This document shows, piece by piece, positions 45,200 to 53,152 of a stretch of 64,000 nucleotides of DNA; position 1 is the stretch's first letter, and the number at the start of each line of letters is the position of its first letter. Below the pieces are notes generated by a model. That model ran no database searches. It was not told the origin of the DNA and saw only the letters and a list, made by a program, of their open reading frames with translations. The stretch spans positions 186,001 to 250,000 of the forward strand of contig NZ_BMXA01000003.1 in NCBI RefSeq assembly GCF_014651515.1, in the 5' to 3' direction. The position numbers and the translations under genes are program-made. Origin of the DNA: Arenicella chitinivorans (GTDB lineage: Bacteria > Pseudomonadota > Gammaproteobacteria > Arenicellales > Arenicellaceae).

Positions 45200-46777
45200 A
45201 TGAATAACCACGTAAATTCTTTGAGTAAGGCAGCGCGTCAAGCGGCGATGAATCGAGATTGGAGCGCGGTGATGCAGTACGCTGGCCAGATTCTCAATGT
45301 CGAACCTAATTCCCCCGAGGGACTCTTTTTGCGCGGACTTTCTAGCCGCGCACAGGGTCATGCTGACGCCGCGATCAGCGCGCTGCAGGCGGCGTTCTCA
45401 CAGGACCCGGCCCGTTACGACGCAGCGGTTGAGTTGGCCGCGATCTATTCACTACAACGCCAAAATAGCAAGGCAGCCGACTTGTTAGAGCGGGTCGTCC
45501 CCTTGCTAAATAACAGTCCCAGATATTTGGATTTGGCCGGCACGGTTTACACCGAGATCGGTCTAATAGATAAAGCGTATCCATTGTTTGTGAAAGCCGC
45601 TGAGATTCAACCCGGTATCGATGTCTTTGAAGCAAACCTGGCGACCTGCAGTGTCTATCTTGGTAAGATCGACGAGGGCATCGCACTGTATGAAAGCTTG
45701 CTGCAACGCAACCCGTCACATCGCAAGAACCATTATCAATTATCACGTCTGAGAAAGGCAGAGAATGAGACGCATATTGCGCAGATGCAGGACCTTTTGC
45801 TGGATCCTAACGTGGACCCGCGGCGAAATGTGCCGCTTTTATTTGCAATCGCAAAGGAGCTCGAAGATCTCCAGCGATGGCCAGAGAGCTTTACCTATTA
45901 TCAACGCGGTTGCGACGCGATTTCGCAACAACTAAGCTATCGCGTCGAAGATGATGTTGCGTTGATTGATCAACTTATCGAGACCTGCTCTGAGCAGTGG
46001 GTAGCAGATCAGAATTTAGCGCACGATAAGGCCGAACCAACGCCGATTTTTATTGTGGGTTTGCCGAGAACTGGCACCACACTGGTTGAACGCATCATCT
46101 CTAGTCATAGCGAAGTTGAAAGCCTCGGTGAAACCCTATTTTTGCCACGCATCTTACAGTCACTGGGTTCGCAAGTCGGTGGCAAGCCCTTATCCGCTCA
46201 GACTATTAGAGATCTTGGAAAAAAAGACTTGAGTGGCTTACCGGGTGCGTACTTGAATCAAGTCGGGTATCGATTGCAGGGAGCACCCATGTTTATAGAA
46301 AAATTGCCCTTCAATTTTCTTTATGCTGGGTTTGTTGCTAAAACCTGGCCCCATGCAAAGTTTGTACATCTAGTTCGTCAACCCATGGATGCGTGTTTTT
46401 CGATGTACAAGCAAGTTTTTACCGGCGCTTACCCGTACTCGTATCGGCTGGCGGATTTAGGGCGCTATTACGTGGCGTATGATCGTCTGCGTCAGCATTG
46501 GCAGCGGGTTCTCGGTGATCGTTTTATCGAGGTGGAATATGAAGCGCTGGTTACCGACCAAGCGGCGCAAACGACTGACTTGTTGCGTAGCTTGTCGCTC
46601 GAGTACGAACCTCAATGCCTACAGTTTGAACGTAACCAAGCGCCAAGCGCGACAGCGAGCTCGGTGCAGGTGCGAAGTGGCGTCCACTCGGGGTCTGTGA
46701 ATAAATGGCGACGATACGAAGCCGAGTTAGCCCCCTTACGCGCAGTGCTTGAGGCAAACGGCATAACGGTTGGTTGA
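45200..46777 (+). CDS. TPR-repeat sulfotransferase, copy 1
   Basis: About 525 residues from the ATG at 45200 (no strong ribosome-binding site; the extension to 45161 is rejected). The N-terminal ~260 residues are TPR repeats (for example AMNRDWSAVMQYAGQILNVEP). The C-terminal ~260 form a Sulfotransfer_3-type domain: 5' PAPS loop IFIVGLPRTGTTLVERIISSHSEV (read in parts), then KFVHLVRQPMDACFSMYKQVF as the 3' phosphate loop, and SVQVRSGVHSGSVNKWRRYEAEL near the end. It would transfer sulfate from PAPS to a protein, peptide or glycan. Its stop overlaps the next gene's ATG by one base. Confidence 0.85.
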   Translation: MNNHVNSLSKAARQAAMNRDWSAVMQYAGQILNVEPNSPEGLFLRGLSSRAQGHADAAISALQAAFSQDPARYDAAVELAAIYSLQRQNSKAADLLERVVPLLNNSPRYLDLAGTVYTEIGLIDKAYPLFVKAAEIQPGIDVFEANLATCSVYLGKIDEGIALYESLLQRNPSHRKNHYQLSRLRKAENETHIAQMQDLLLDPNVDPRRNVPLLFAIAKELEDLQRWPESFTYYQRGCDAISQQLSYRVEDDVALIDQLIETCSEQWVADQNLAHDKAEPTPIFIVGLPRTGTTLVERIISSHSEVESLGETLFLPRILQSLGSQVGGKPLSAQTIRDLGKKDLSGLPGAYLNQVGYRLQGAPMFIEKLPFNFLYAGFVAKTWPHAKFVHLVRQPMDACFSMYKQVFTGAYPYSYRLADLGRYYVAYDRLRQHWQRVLGDRFIEVEYEALVTDQAAQTTDLLRSLSLEYEPQCLQFERNQAPSATASSVQVRSGVHSGSVNKWRRYEAELAPLRAVLEANGITVG

Positions 46778-48372
46778 TGCGTGTGAATCAAGTCTCTGTG
46801 CTAGAGCTGAGTCGGCGTGCGCGTCTAGCCGTAAGTCAACGTCACTGGGCTGCTGTCGAAACGGCCGCCAACTCTATTTTGCGCATCGACGAGCATAGCG
46901 CAGAAGGGTGGTTCTTATCTGGTTTGTATCAACAGTCGCAACGGCAGCTGGGTGCGGCTATGCATGCTTTCGAATACGCTTGGCAGTTAGCGCCGGAGCG
47001 CTATGATGCGGCGATCGAATTGGCAGGTTTGAAGCGACAACAATTACACCATGCGGAAGCGGTCCAGATCCTGCAACAAGTTGGTCCATTGTGCCACCAG
47101 AGCTCGTTATACAGTCATAAAGCTGCGCAGATTTACACCCGTCTGGGTTTGCATGAAAGCGCAAATCCATTTTACCGACGAGCGGTTGCGATTCAGCCTG
47201 ACGCGGCGTCGTTAAAAGCCAGTTTGGCCACCAATACCACACTGCTAGGCAACATCGATGAAGCTCGTTTGCTGTTAAACGACCTACTGCACCGTTACCC
47301 CAAACATCAGCGCCATCACTGGGAACTAGCTGCACTGAGGTCCGCCCAGGACGATCATCATTTACGGCAGATGCAGCAGCTTCTTGAGGCTTCTGATGAG
47401 CCGGACGAACGTAATATATTTTTACTGTACGCAATTGGCAAAGAGTCCGAAGACCTCGAACGTTGGGAATCCGCCTTTGATTGTTATCAACGTGCCGGTG
47501 CGGCAGCAGTGAGACTGGCCAGCGCGTCGGGTTATCAGATCGGTCAAGATACGGCACCCTTGGATGCGCTTCCTTCACTCTGTAGTCGAGACTGGTGTGC
47601 GCAACATGTCACATCGAGCGCTTCGAAAGACAATGAGCTAACCCCGATTTTTGTGGTTGGATTGCCGCGGACCGGCACTACCTTGGTCGAACGTATTTTG
47701 AGTAGCCACTCGAATGTGGATAGCGCTGACGAGACCTTCTTTTTGCCAATTGCACTACGTCAGGCTATTCAATCGACAGACTACACCAACCCGGATTTGA
47801 CCGTTGCTGATCTGACCCGCGTGGCTGAAACCTCGCTCAGAGAGGTGGCAAAAACGTACAGTGATCTAGTTCGATATCGACTCGATGGAGCGCAATATTT
47901 CGTCGATAAATACCCGCTCAACTTTAAAAACCTTGGGTTTATCTGTGCGGCATTTCCGAACGCAAAAATTGTTTTGCTTGATCGACATCCGATGGATGCG
48001 TGTTTCGCATTATTTAAACAGCCGTATTTCAACTTTGCATATCGTTTGGATCATCTAGCGGATTATTACCTTGCTTATGATCGGTTAAGACGCCATTGGC
48101 TCGCGAGTTTAGGAGAACGGATAACGTCAGTGAACTACGAGGCACTCGTGACAGAACCGCAGCGAGAAATTGCCCGGCTGTTGGATAAACTTGAGTTGCC
48201 GATTGAGCAGGCTTGCTTCGATTTTCACACCAACCAGTCCGCGAGTGCAACCGCTAGCTCAGTGCAAGTCAGAGAGGCAATGCACCGTCGCTCGGTGCAG
48301 AAGTGGGTCAATTGGGAGCGCCAGCTGGCGCCATTGAGTGCATCTCTATTGGCCGCCGGTGTATCAGTCTAG
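46777..48372 (+). CDS. TPR-repeat sulfotransferase, copy 2
   Basis: About 531 residues starting at an ATG that shares its A with the TGA of copy 1. It is a diverged paralogue with the same plan: TPR half (HWAAVETAANSILRIDEHSAEGWFLSG, read in parts), PAPS loop IFVVGLPRTGTTLVERILSSHSNV, 3' loop KIVLLDRHPMDACFALFKQPYF, and SSVQVREAMHRRSVQKWVNWERQL at the end. Catalytic residues appear intact in both copies, so both may be active on different acceptors or work as a heteromer. The order copy 1, copy 2, then the variant protein is on one strand, 52 bp apart at the second gap. Confidence 0.85.
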   Translation: MRVNQVSVLELSRRARLAVSQRHWAAVETAANSILRIDEHSAEGWFLSGLYQQSQRQLGAAMHAFEYAWQLAPERYDAAIELAGLKRQQLHHAEAVQILQQVGPLCHQSSLYSHKAAQIYTRLGLHESANPFYRRAVAIQPDAASLKASLATNTTLLGNIDEARLLLNDLLHRYPKHQRHHWELAALRSAQDDHHLRQMQQLLEASDEPDERNIFLLYAIGKESEDLERWESAFDCYQRAGAAAVRLASASGYQIGQDTAPLDALPSLCSRDWCAQHVTSSASKDNELTPIFVVGLPRTGTTLVERILSSHSNVDSADETFFLPIALRQAIQSTDYTNPDLTVADLTRVAETSLREVAKTYSDLVRYRLDGAQYFVDKYPLNFKNLGFICAAFPNAKIVLLDRHPMDACFALFKQPYFNFAYRLDHLADYYLAYDRLRRHWLASLGERITSVNYEALVTEPQREIARLLDKLELPIEQACFDFHTNQSASATASSVQVREAMHRRSVQKWVNWERQLAPLSASLLAAGVSV

Positions 48373-48424
48373 TTGAGCCCAAATGTCACGAATCGGATTA
48401 CGCAGATAAAGTCAGCAACGAATT

Positions 48425-49495
48425 ATGAAATTAACCCCCTCGCAAACCGAAATTGCTATTCCGAATTTATTATTCGATCCTGAGTTCTATGTTTTTGATA
48501 TTGAACCGTTGGCAGGTCGATATAAGTTTTTGATGATGTCGGAAGAGAACTTGCGGTTGTGTCCATTCATTGATATTCGTGCCGAACCGCTTGCGCAAGC
48601 GAGTTTCTATCTGGATGCCGGTCAGGTGGAATCGTTGGAGGCGAACCACGATATGGTTCGACCAGCAGTTCACTACATCTTTCATCATGCGTTCGTATGC
48701 TCGACCTTAATGGCGCGTGGTTTGGATCAGTTGCCTCAATTCATTAGCTTGAAGGAGCCGTGGATTTTGCGGCGATTGGCAGACATTAAGCGATCTGATC
48801 ATGCCGGTGAGCTTGCTCAGGGTGAGCGGTGGCGAACGATGTTTTTAACCGCTAACCGATTATTAGCTAAGCGTTATCGATCAGGCCATAATGTGGTGGT
48901 AAAGGCTACCAATGTATCGAATAATCTCATCTCCGATACGCTCGATTATCTCCCCGCGAGCAAGATTGTGTATATGTACTCAGGGTTGAAAGACTTTTTG
49001 GTCTCGAACCTAAAGAAGCCCGCAGAAACACGCGAAAAAATGCCATGGTTACTACAGCAGTTCTTAAAAGATGCTGACTTTAGTTTGCTTCTAGGCCGCA
49101 TACAGCCCGTCAACCAACTCACTTTTTTGCAGGTGTGCGCGTTGATTTGGTTAACCAATATGTCGGTAATTGAGCAGCACCTGCGTGGTGCAAACGGTCG
49201 TCGAATTCTGTTACTGGAGATGACTGACTTTTTACTGCAGACCCCGGAAACATTAGCTCAGATGGTTAAGCATTTTGAGCAACCGGTAGCGTCGGCTGAG
49301 TTGCAAGCGCTCGCGCAATCAGACACTTTTCAACGTGATGCGAAAAACAGTGAGGCCAAGTATTCTGCCGAGCAAAAGCGGATCGAGAAACAAGCGCTAC
49401 TGGACGCATACGGTGGTCAAATCGACGCCGTAATGGACTGGTCTGCGCCCCTGGTTGCATTGCTTTCGCTCGATACCTACGCCAAGCTTGATTAA
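48425..49495 (+). CDS. Sulfotransferase-like P-loop protein (variant)
   Basis: 356 residues without signal or membrane helices. After a beta-rich N-terminus comes FHHAFVCSTLMARGLD, followed by SLKEPWILRRLADI, which resembles the P-loop and acceptor region of sulfotransferase relatives that carry the unusual H-x-A-F-x-x-S-T loop. VVVKATNVSNNL and SKIVYMYSGLKDFLVSNL fit later strands of that fold. The classical GxPRxGTT loop of the two genes upstream is absent. It lies on their strand, 52 bp after copy 2. Function is probably sulfate transfer or an accessory role, but this is an inference. Confidence 0.6.
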   Translation: MKLTPSQTEIAIPNLLFDPEFYVFDIEPLAGRYKFLMMSEENLRLCPFIDIRAEPLAQASFYLDAGQVESLEANHDMVRPAVHYIFHHAFVCSTLMARGLDQLPQFISLKEPWILRRLADIKRSDHAGELAQGERWRTMFLTANRLLAKRYRSGHNVVVKATNVSNNLISDTLDYLPASKIVYMYSGLKDFLVSNLKKPAETREKMPWLLQQFLKDADFSLLLGRIQPVNQLTFLQVCALIWLTNMSVIEQHLRGANGRRILLLEMTDFLLQTPETLAQMVKHFEQPVASAELQALAQSDTFQRDAKNSEAKYSAEQKRIEKQALLDAYGGQIDAVMDWSAPLVALLSLDTYAKLD

Positions 49496-49499
49496 CGTC

Positions 49500-50270
49500 T
49501 CAATCCAGATCTGGCCGCGCAATTGCAGGATCAGATCTGAGCCAGCCAGTGATTGAATAGCGGTTTGCGTTCACAAAGGGGGCCACGGGCGAGACGCTGT
49601 GCAGAACTGGGACTCGAAACAGTGTCATGGTATTAAACCCCGGATACCAAGTCTCAGACGCATTCTCATTTGGTCCATTAAAAAAATTGGTGCCGCCGCC
49701 CCAGTTTGGAGACCAGTGAGGACAGAAGTTAAATACGACGGCATACTTTCGCTGTCCGCTTGGGTTGGCTTCGCGTTTATCACCAAAGTCATCGTGTATA
49801 TTTAAAAAATGCCCTTTTTGATAACACGTCGCGCTTGGATTCATTTTCACTAAGCTTTTATCTTTAGTAAGTGCTCGGGCATAGTTCAAAAATTCGCTGC
49901 TGTTTAAGAACGTTGCTATTTGGTACAACATCGCCTGTTCATCAAGTTGTTGGCGTAAGATGGCATTGATGATGGGATAAAATTTATAGATAAATTGATA
50001 TTCGTCAGACGCGCGTGAATACACGTCTTGATAAATCGCTGACTCCTCCTGCTCACTGAGTGTCTCAAGCTCAAAGGCATCCAGTGCATGCGCAGTCCCG
50101 GCTTCACCACTGTATGCTAAGTGCCAAGGGGTCTCGTGCTGGAGAGTTCGGTGGATAGCGTTGGCAGCCTCTTCAGTAAACAGGTTAGGCACCCGTACTC
50201 TACCTGTGTTTTCGAGTTGCGTAACGTGGCTGGGGTCGAGCTCAGGGCGCTGTAGTGCAAGGCGTGGCAT
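49500..50270 (-). CDS. 2OG-Fe(II) oxygenase (prolyl-hydroxylase-like)
   Basis: About 256 residues from the ATG at 50270; an in-frame GTG at 50312 would add 14 residues, and no clear ribosome-binding site decides between them. The core has GHFLNIHDDFGDK (HxD metal ligands), KYAVVFNFCPHWSPNWGGGTNFF, then FNTMTLFRVPVLHSVSPVAPFVN with the distal His and NRYSITGWLRSD with the 2-oxoglutarate-binding Arg. These fit the prolyl-4-hydroxylase/Ofd1-like branch. It is convergent with the sulfotransferase-like gene, 4 bp apart. It could hydroxylate a protein or peptide; the partner is not known. Confidence 0.88.
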   Translation of the reverse strand: MPRLALQRPELDPSHVTQLENTGRVRVPNLFTEEAANAIHRTLQHETPWHLAYSGEAGTAHALDAFELETLSEQEESAIYQDVYSRASDEYQFIYKFYPIINAILRQQLDEQAMLYQIATFLNSSEFLNYARALTKDKSLVKMNPSATCYQKGHFLNIHDDFGDKREANPSGQRKYAVVFNFCPHWSPNWGGGTNFFNGPNENASETWYPGFNTMTLFRVPVLHSVSPVAPFVNANRYSITGWLRSDPAIARPDLD

Positions 50271-50417
50271 ATTTGATCGAGAGCAAACTAATTCAACGCC
50301 GCATTTTCGCACGCTTTTTGTTGAGCGTAAAATGGGAAAAAACTGAACTTTTTGCGCAGGAAACAGTGAATTGCAACGTTAAACTAATACACAAGCAATT
50401 AATTAAGGAGTTTATCC

Positions 50418-50810
50418 ATGAAAAAATTTAATGTCGTAAGTGTCCTAGCTGGCCTGTCGGTTGCTCTGACTGGGCCAACGTTTGCACAAGAACAAGCCGC
50501 TGAAGATTTTCCAGACGGTCCTCCGCGACATCATGAGTTGAAGCATCACAAAAAGAAGCGTGATCGTATGCATGAGTACATGATGAAGAAGGTGGATACC
50601 AATGAAGATGGTCAGATCGATTTGTCTGAGTATCTCGCCAACGCTGAGCAACGCTTCAAAAACATGGATCTCAATGGCGATGGCTATGTAACTCGTGAGG
50701 AACAAAAAGAAGCCGGGAAGATCATGCGTGAGAAACACCGTGAAATGCGAGAGAAAATGCGCGCTGAACGAAAAGCAGCGCGTAAGGCAGCTGAAGGCGA
50801 CAGCGAATAA
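50418..50810 (+). CDS. Secreted EF-hand calcium-binding protein
   Basis: 130 residues with a signal peptide (cleavage near TFAQEQ, about 23) and AAGGAG upstream of the ATG. A His-rich stretch (PPRHHELKHHKKK) is followed by two EF-hand loops, DTNEDGQIDLSE and DLNGDGYVTREE, both with the Asp/Asn, Gly and Glu positions intact, then a highly charged Arg/Lys/Glu helix. It would bind Ca2+ in the periplasm and perhaps transition metals through the His cluster. It is 13 bp before the ECF sigma gene and likely in its operon, so a sensor or a target of the sigma factor is plausible. Confidence 0.85.
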   Translation: MKKFNVVSVLAGLSVALTGPTFAQEQAAEDFPDGPPRHHELKHHKKKRDRMHEYMMKKVDTNEDGQIDLSEYLANAEQRFKNMDLNGDGYVTREEQKEAGKIMREKHREMREKMRAERKAARKAAEGDSE

Positions 50811-50823
50811 TCGGTCTGTTTGA

Positions 50824-51465
50824 ATGTCGGCGTACGCCCAATTTGATGATCGGCGTTTGTTTGAGCTGATTCGGTCGGGTAACCATGATGCATTTACGCA
50901 ATTGGTTACCCGCTACACGGACCAGTTTTTCGCGCTGGCTTATCGAACGCTGGGGAGCGTGGAAGACGCACGAGATGTCGTACAGCAAGCGTTTGTAAAC
51001 TTGTGGGTCCGACCGCATATGTGGCGACCGGACAAAGCCAAGTTCACAACCTGGTTTTATCGTGTGATTCTTAACGCGTGTCACGACCAACTTCGTCGCG
51101 GCGCTAAAACCGCGACGGTCGAGCCGGCTGAATTCGATCGCGCCGTGGGTGAGACGTTTATGGAGTCGCACTCAGCAACGAAGGATGTAGCTGACACGGT
51201 TGCAGAGCGTCAACATACGGAATGGCAACGTCATTCCTTACGCCGTTGGATCGCTGAGCTGCCGAGTGCGCAACGTGATGCGCTCACGCTTGTGGTGCAA
51301 TCTGAACTGCCTCAGCGAGAAGCCGCCGAGGTTCTTGGGGTCAGCGTTAAAGCGCTCGAGTCCTTATTGATCCGCGCCAAGCGAAACCTAGCGCAGCAGT
51401 TGGCCGTGGAACAATCTAAGCAGCGTAGAGATAGCCCATTGCTGCGTAATATATTGAGTCAATAA
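50824..51465 (+). CDS. ECF-type RNA polymerase sigma factor
   Basis: 213 residues. Region 2 is seen as FTQLVTRYTDQFFALAYRTLGSVEDARDVVQQAFVNLW and KFTTWFYRVILNACHDQLRR (read in parts), and region 4 as LPSAQRDALTLVVQ to QREAAEVLGVSVKALESLLIRAKRNL. There is no region 1.1 or 3, so it belongs to the ECF group. Genes before and after it on the same strand, an EF-hand protein and a short membrane protein, are consistent with an envelope-signal circuit. Target promoters are unknown. Confidence 0.93.
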   Translation: MSAYAQFDDRRLFELIRSGNHDAFTQLVTRYTDQFFALAYRTLGSVEDARDVVQQAFVNLWVRPHMWRPDKAKFTTWFYRVILNACHDQLRRGAKTATVEPAEFDRAVGETFMESHSATKDVADTVAERQHTEWQRHSLRRWIAELPSAQRDALTLVVQSELPQREAAEVLGVSVKALESLLIRAKRNLAQQLAVEQSKQRRDSPLLRNILSQ

Positions 51466-51475
51466 CGGGGGGCGT

Positions 51476-51841
51476 ATGAGCGAGTCAAACTCTACCATTG
51501 AAATGTTAATCAAGCAGAGCAGTCAGGATGTGCCTGATGCAGCATCGCTGCAAATGCAAATACTTGAACGCACGCGTCATCTGCCTCAGAGCGTACCTCG
51601 CCAGTTGGAGCAGCCCAGTGCTAAGGCACGCAAATCTACGGTTCGTCGTTGGTGGAATCCATTGCTGGCCACGACAGCCGTGACGGTATTGGCGATTGGG
51701 GTCTTGGGTGATCGCCAGGATTGGTATCGCGACGTGCCATCAGTACACATGACTGCGGTAAACGACACCGGTGACGCATATCAGCTGGAGTTGCAAGAGC
51801 TTCTGATTCTGGAAGATGATCGCTTGTTTGCCCAGTTGTGA
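51476..51841 (+). CDS. Small single-pass membrane protein, likely anti-sigma factor
   Basis: 121 residues. The first ~60 are hydrophilic and presumably cytoplasmic, then one membrane helix (PLLATTAVTVLAIGVLG, about 62-78), then a periplasmic tail of about 40 residues ending EDDRLFAQL. It starts 10 bases after the sigma gene, the usual place for an anti-sigma factor, but no zinc HxxxCxxC motif is present and the sequence matches no family that I know. The role is inferred from topology and position only. Confidence 0.65.
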   Translation: MSESNSTIEMLIKQSSQDVPDAASLQMQILERTRHLPQSVPRQLEQPSAKARKSTVRRWWNPLLATTAVTVLAIGVLGDRQDWYRDVPSVHMTAVNDTGDAYQLELQELLILEDDRLFAQL

Positions 51842-51854
51842 GCTCGGTCTTGGC

Positions 51855-53030
51855 CTAGCGTTTGGGGGTGAAGACTAATCTGCCAGGGTTGTTTTCGAGT
51901 CGATAATCGTATTCTTGAGCAAGCGCGCTGAGTACGTCGGTTCCGAGCAGGCCGTCATAGTGCTCAAGGTCAATTTCGGCGACTAACACACGGTTCAAGG
52001 TAAACTGGCCCAAGGTTATTTGATTCAGAGAGTAAACTGAAGCCTGGCGCTGCCCGTTGGCCGTAGCCAACCAAATTTTTTGCCCGGTAGGGGGTAAGTT
52101 CAGGGCACGAATCGTTGCTTTGCTAAGTGCGGTAATCGAGGCCCCGGTGTCGAGCAGCAGAGTAGTTGGTTGTTGATTGAGTGACACGCGCACCAGCATA
52201 CTTGACCCTTGAATTTCCAGCGGAACCTCGACTTCATCATTGCGAGCTTGGTCGCTTGACTTGCGTTCAATTGTGTCGAGCGCGTGCTCGGCAATGGCAC
52301 CAAAATCGGGGTCGTAACGTAATTCCTCATACAACAGACGGGCTCGATTCAGGTCGCCTAAATGCAGGTTGGCGTGCGCCAATTCCAAACGAAATCGAGT
52401 AACGCCGGGATGCAAATCTACCAACTGCTGATACAACAGCTGGATGCCCGAGAGATCTCCGTTACGTTCTAATTCGTTGCGCAGATAGGCGCTGGTGCGC
52501 ACTAACGCAGAGAAAGCCGCTTCTTGAGCATCCGGCTCGACCTCGAGCTGGCTTAAGCGAAGGTATGCCTTATGTGCCTCGTGCCAGTGGCGATCACGTT
52601 CGGCGTGTCGCGCATAGGCTTGCCAGCTTAGGTTGTCGTCAAATAACTCAGCGGTGAGGGCCAGCCGATCCAGAGCGTTGGGTTGGGTAACATCGATGGC
52701 CAACAATTGTTGTTTAATCGCATTGAGTTCAGAACTGGAGAGTGCCGAATAGTGTGATAAAACATAGTTTTTGATCTGTGCCAGGTTGCCGTCTGATAAC
52801 CAGGTTCGAATATTGGAGTGTTGGATTGGTAACGGATCGTGATTATCGTCTGTTTCAGGCAACGTCACCACCGGTGTGGCACGGTGTGGCATCGGCACTT
52901 GGCCATTCGGGGTCAGCAACTCTTTATTGTGAGTCTGCGATTTCGTTTTCGAATCCAGTGTCGGCCGATCGCATGCTCCGAGCATACTTAAACAGGTCAG
53001 CAGGTAGATAGTCGGCAGCGTACGTTTCAT
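51855..53030 (-). CDS. Lipoprotein with TPR and retropepsin-like aspartic protease domain
   Basis: About 391 residues from the ATG at 53030; the extension to 53120 is rejected because the signal starts MKRTLPTIYLLTCLSMLGAC with lipobox LGAC. A helical TPR-like section (about 60-240, AHKAYLRLSQLEVEPDAQEAA) precedes a C-terminal clan AA domain: LLLDTGASITALSK with the catalytic DTG, and DGLLGTDVLSAL with the hydrophobic GTD/GxD motif. Such domains act as dimers like viral proteases. It probably sits in the periplasm. It is convergent with the sigma/anti-sigma unit, 13 bp apart, and divergent from the thiolase. Substrate unknown. Confidence 0.8.
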   Translation of the reverse strand: MKRTLPTIYLLTCLSMLGACDRPTLDSKTKSQTHNKELLTPNGQVPMPHRATPVVTLPETDDNHDPLPIQHSNIRTWLSDGNLAQIKNYVLSHYSALSSSELNAIKQQLLAIDVTQPNALDRLALTAELFDDNLSWQAYARHAERDRHWHEAHKAYLRLSQLEVEPDAQEAAFSALVRTSAYLRNELERNGDLSGIQLLYQQLVDLHPGVTRFRLELAHANLHLGDLNRARLLYEELRYDPDFGAIAEHALDTIERKSSDQARNDEVEVPLEIQGSSMLVRVSLNQQPTTLLLDTGASITALSKATIRALNLPPTGQKIWLATANGQRQASVYSLNQITLGQFTLNRVLVAEIDLEHYDGLLGTDVLSALAQEYDYRLENNPGRLVFTPKR

Positions 53031-53152
53031 GACGCGACGATAACATAAACAAATAGTGATCATGTTGTTTGTTAGGTGGTCACCGTGTGAGCGGATTGGT
53101 ACTATCTGCTGCAGTATCATTTCGGTCCCCCATACAAAATTTGGAGTATTTC

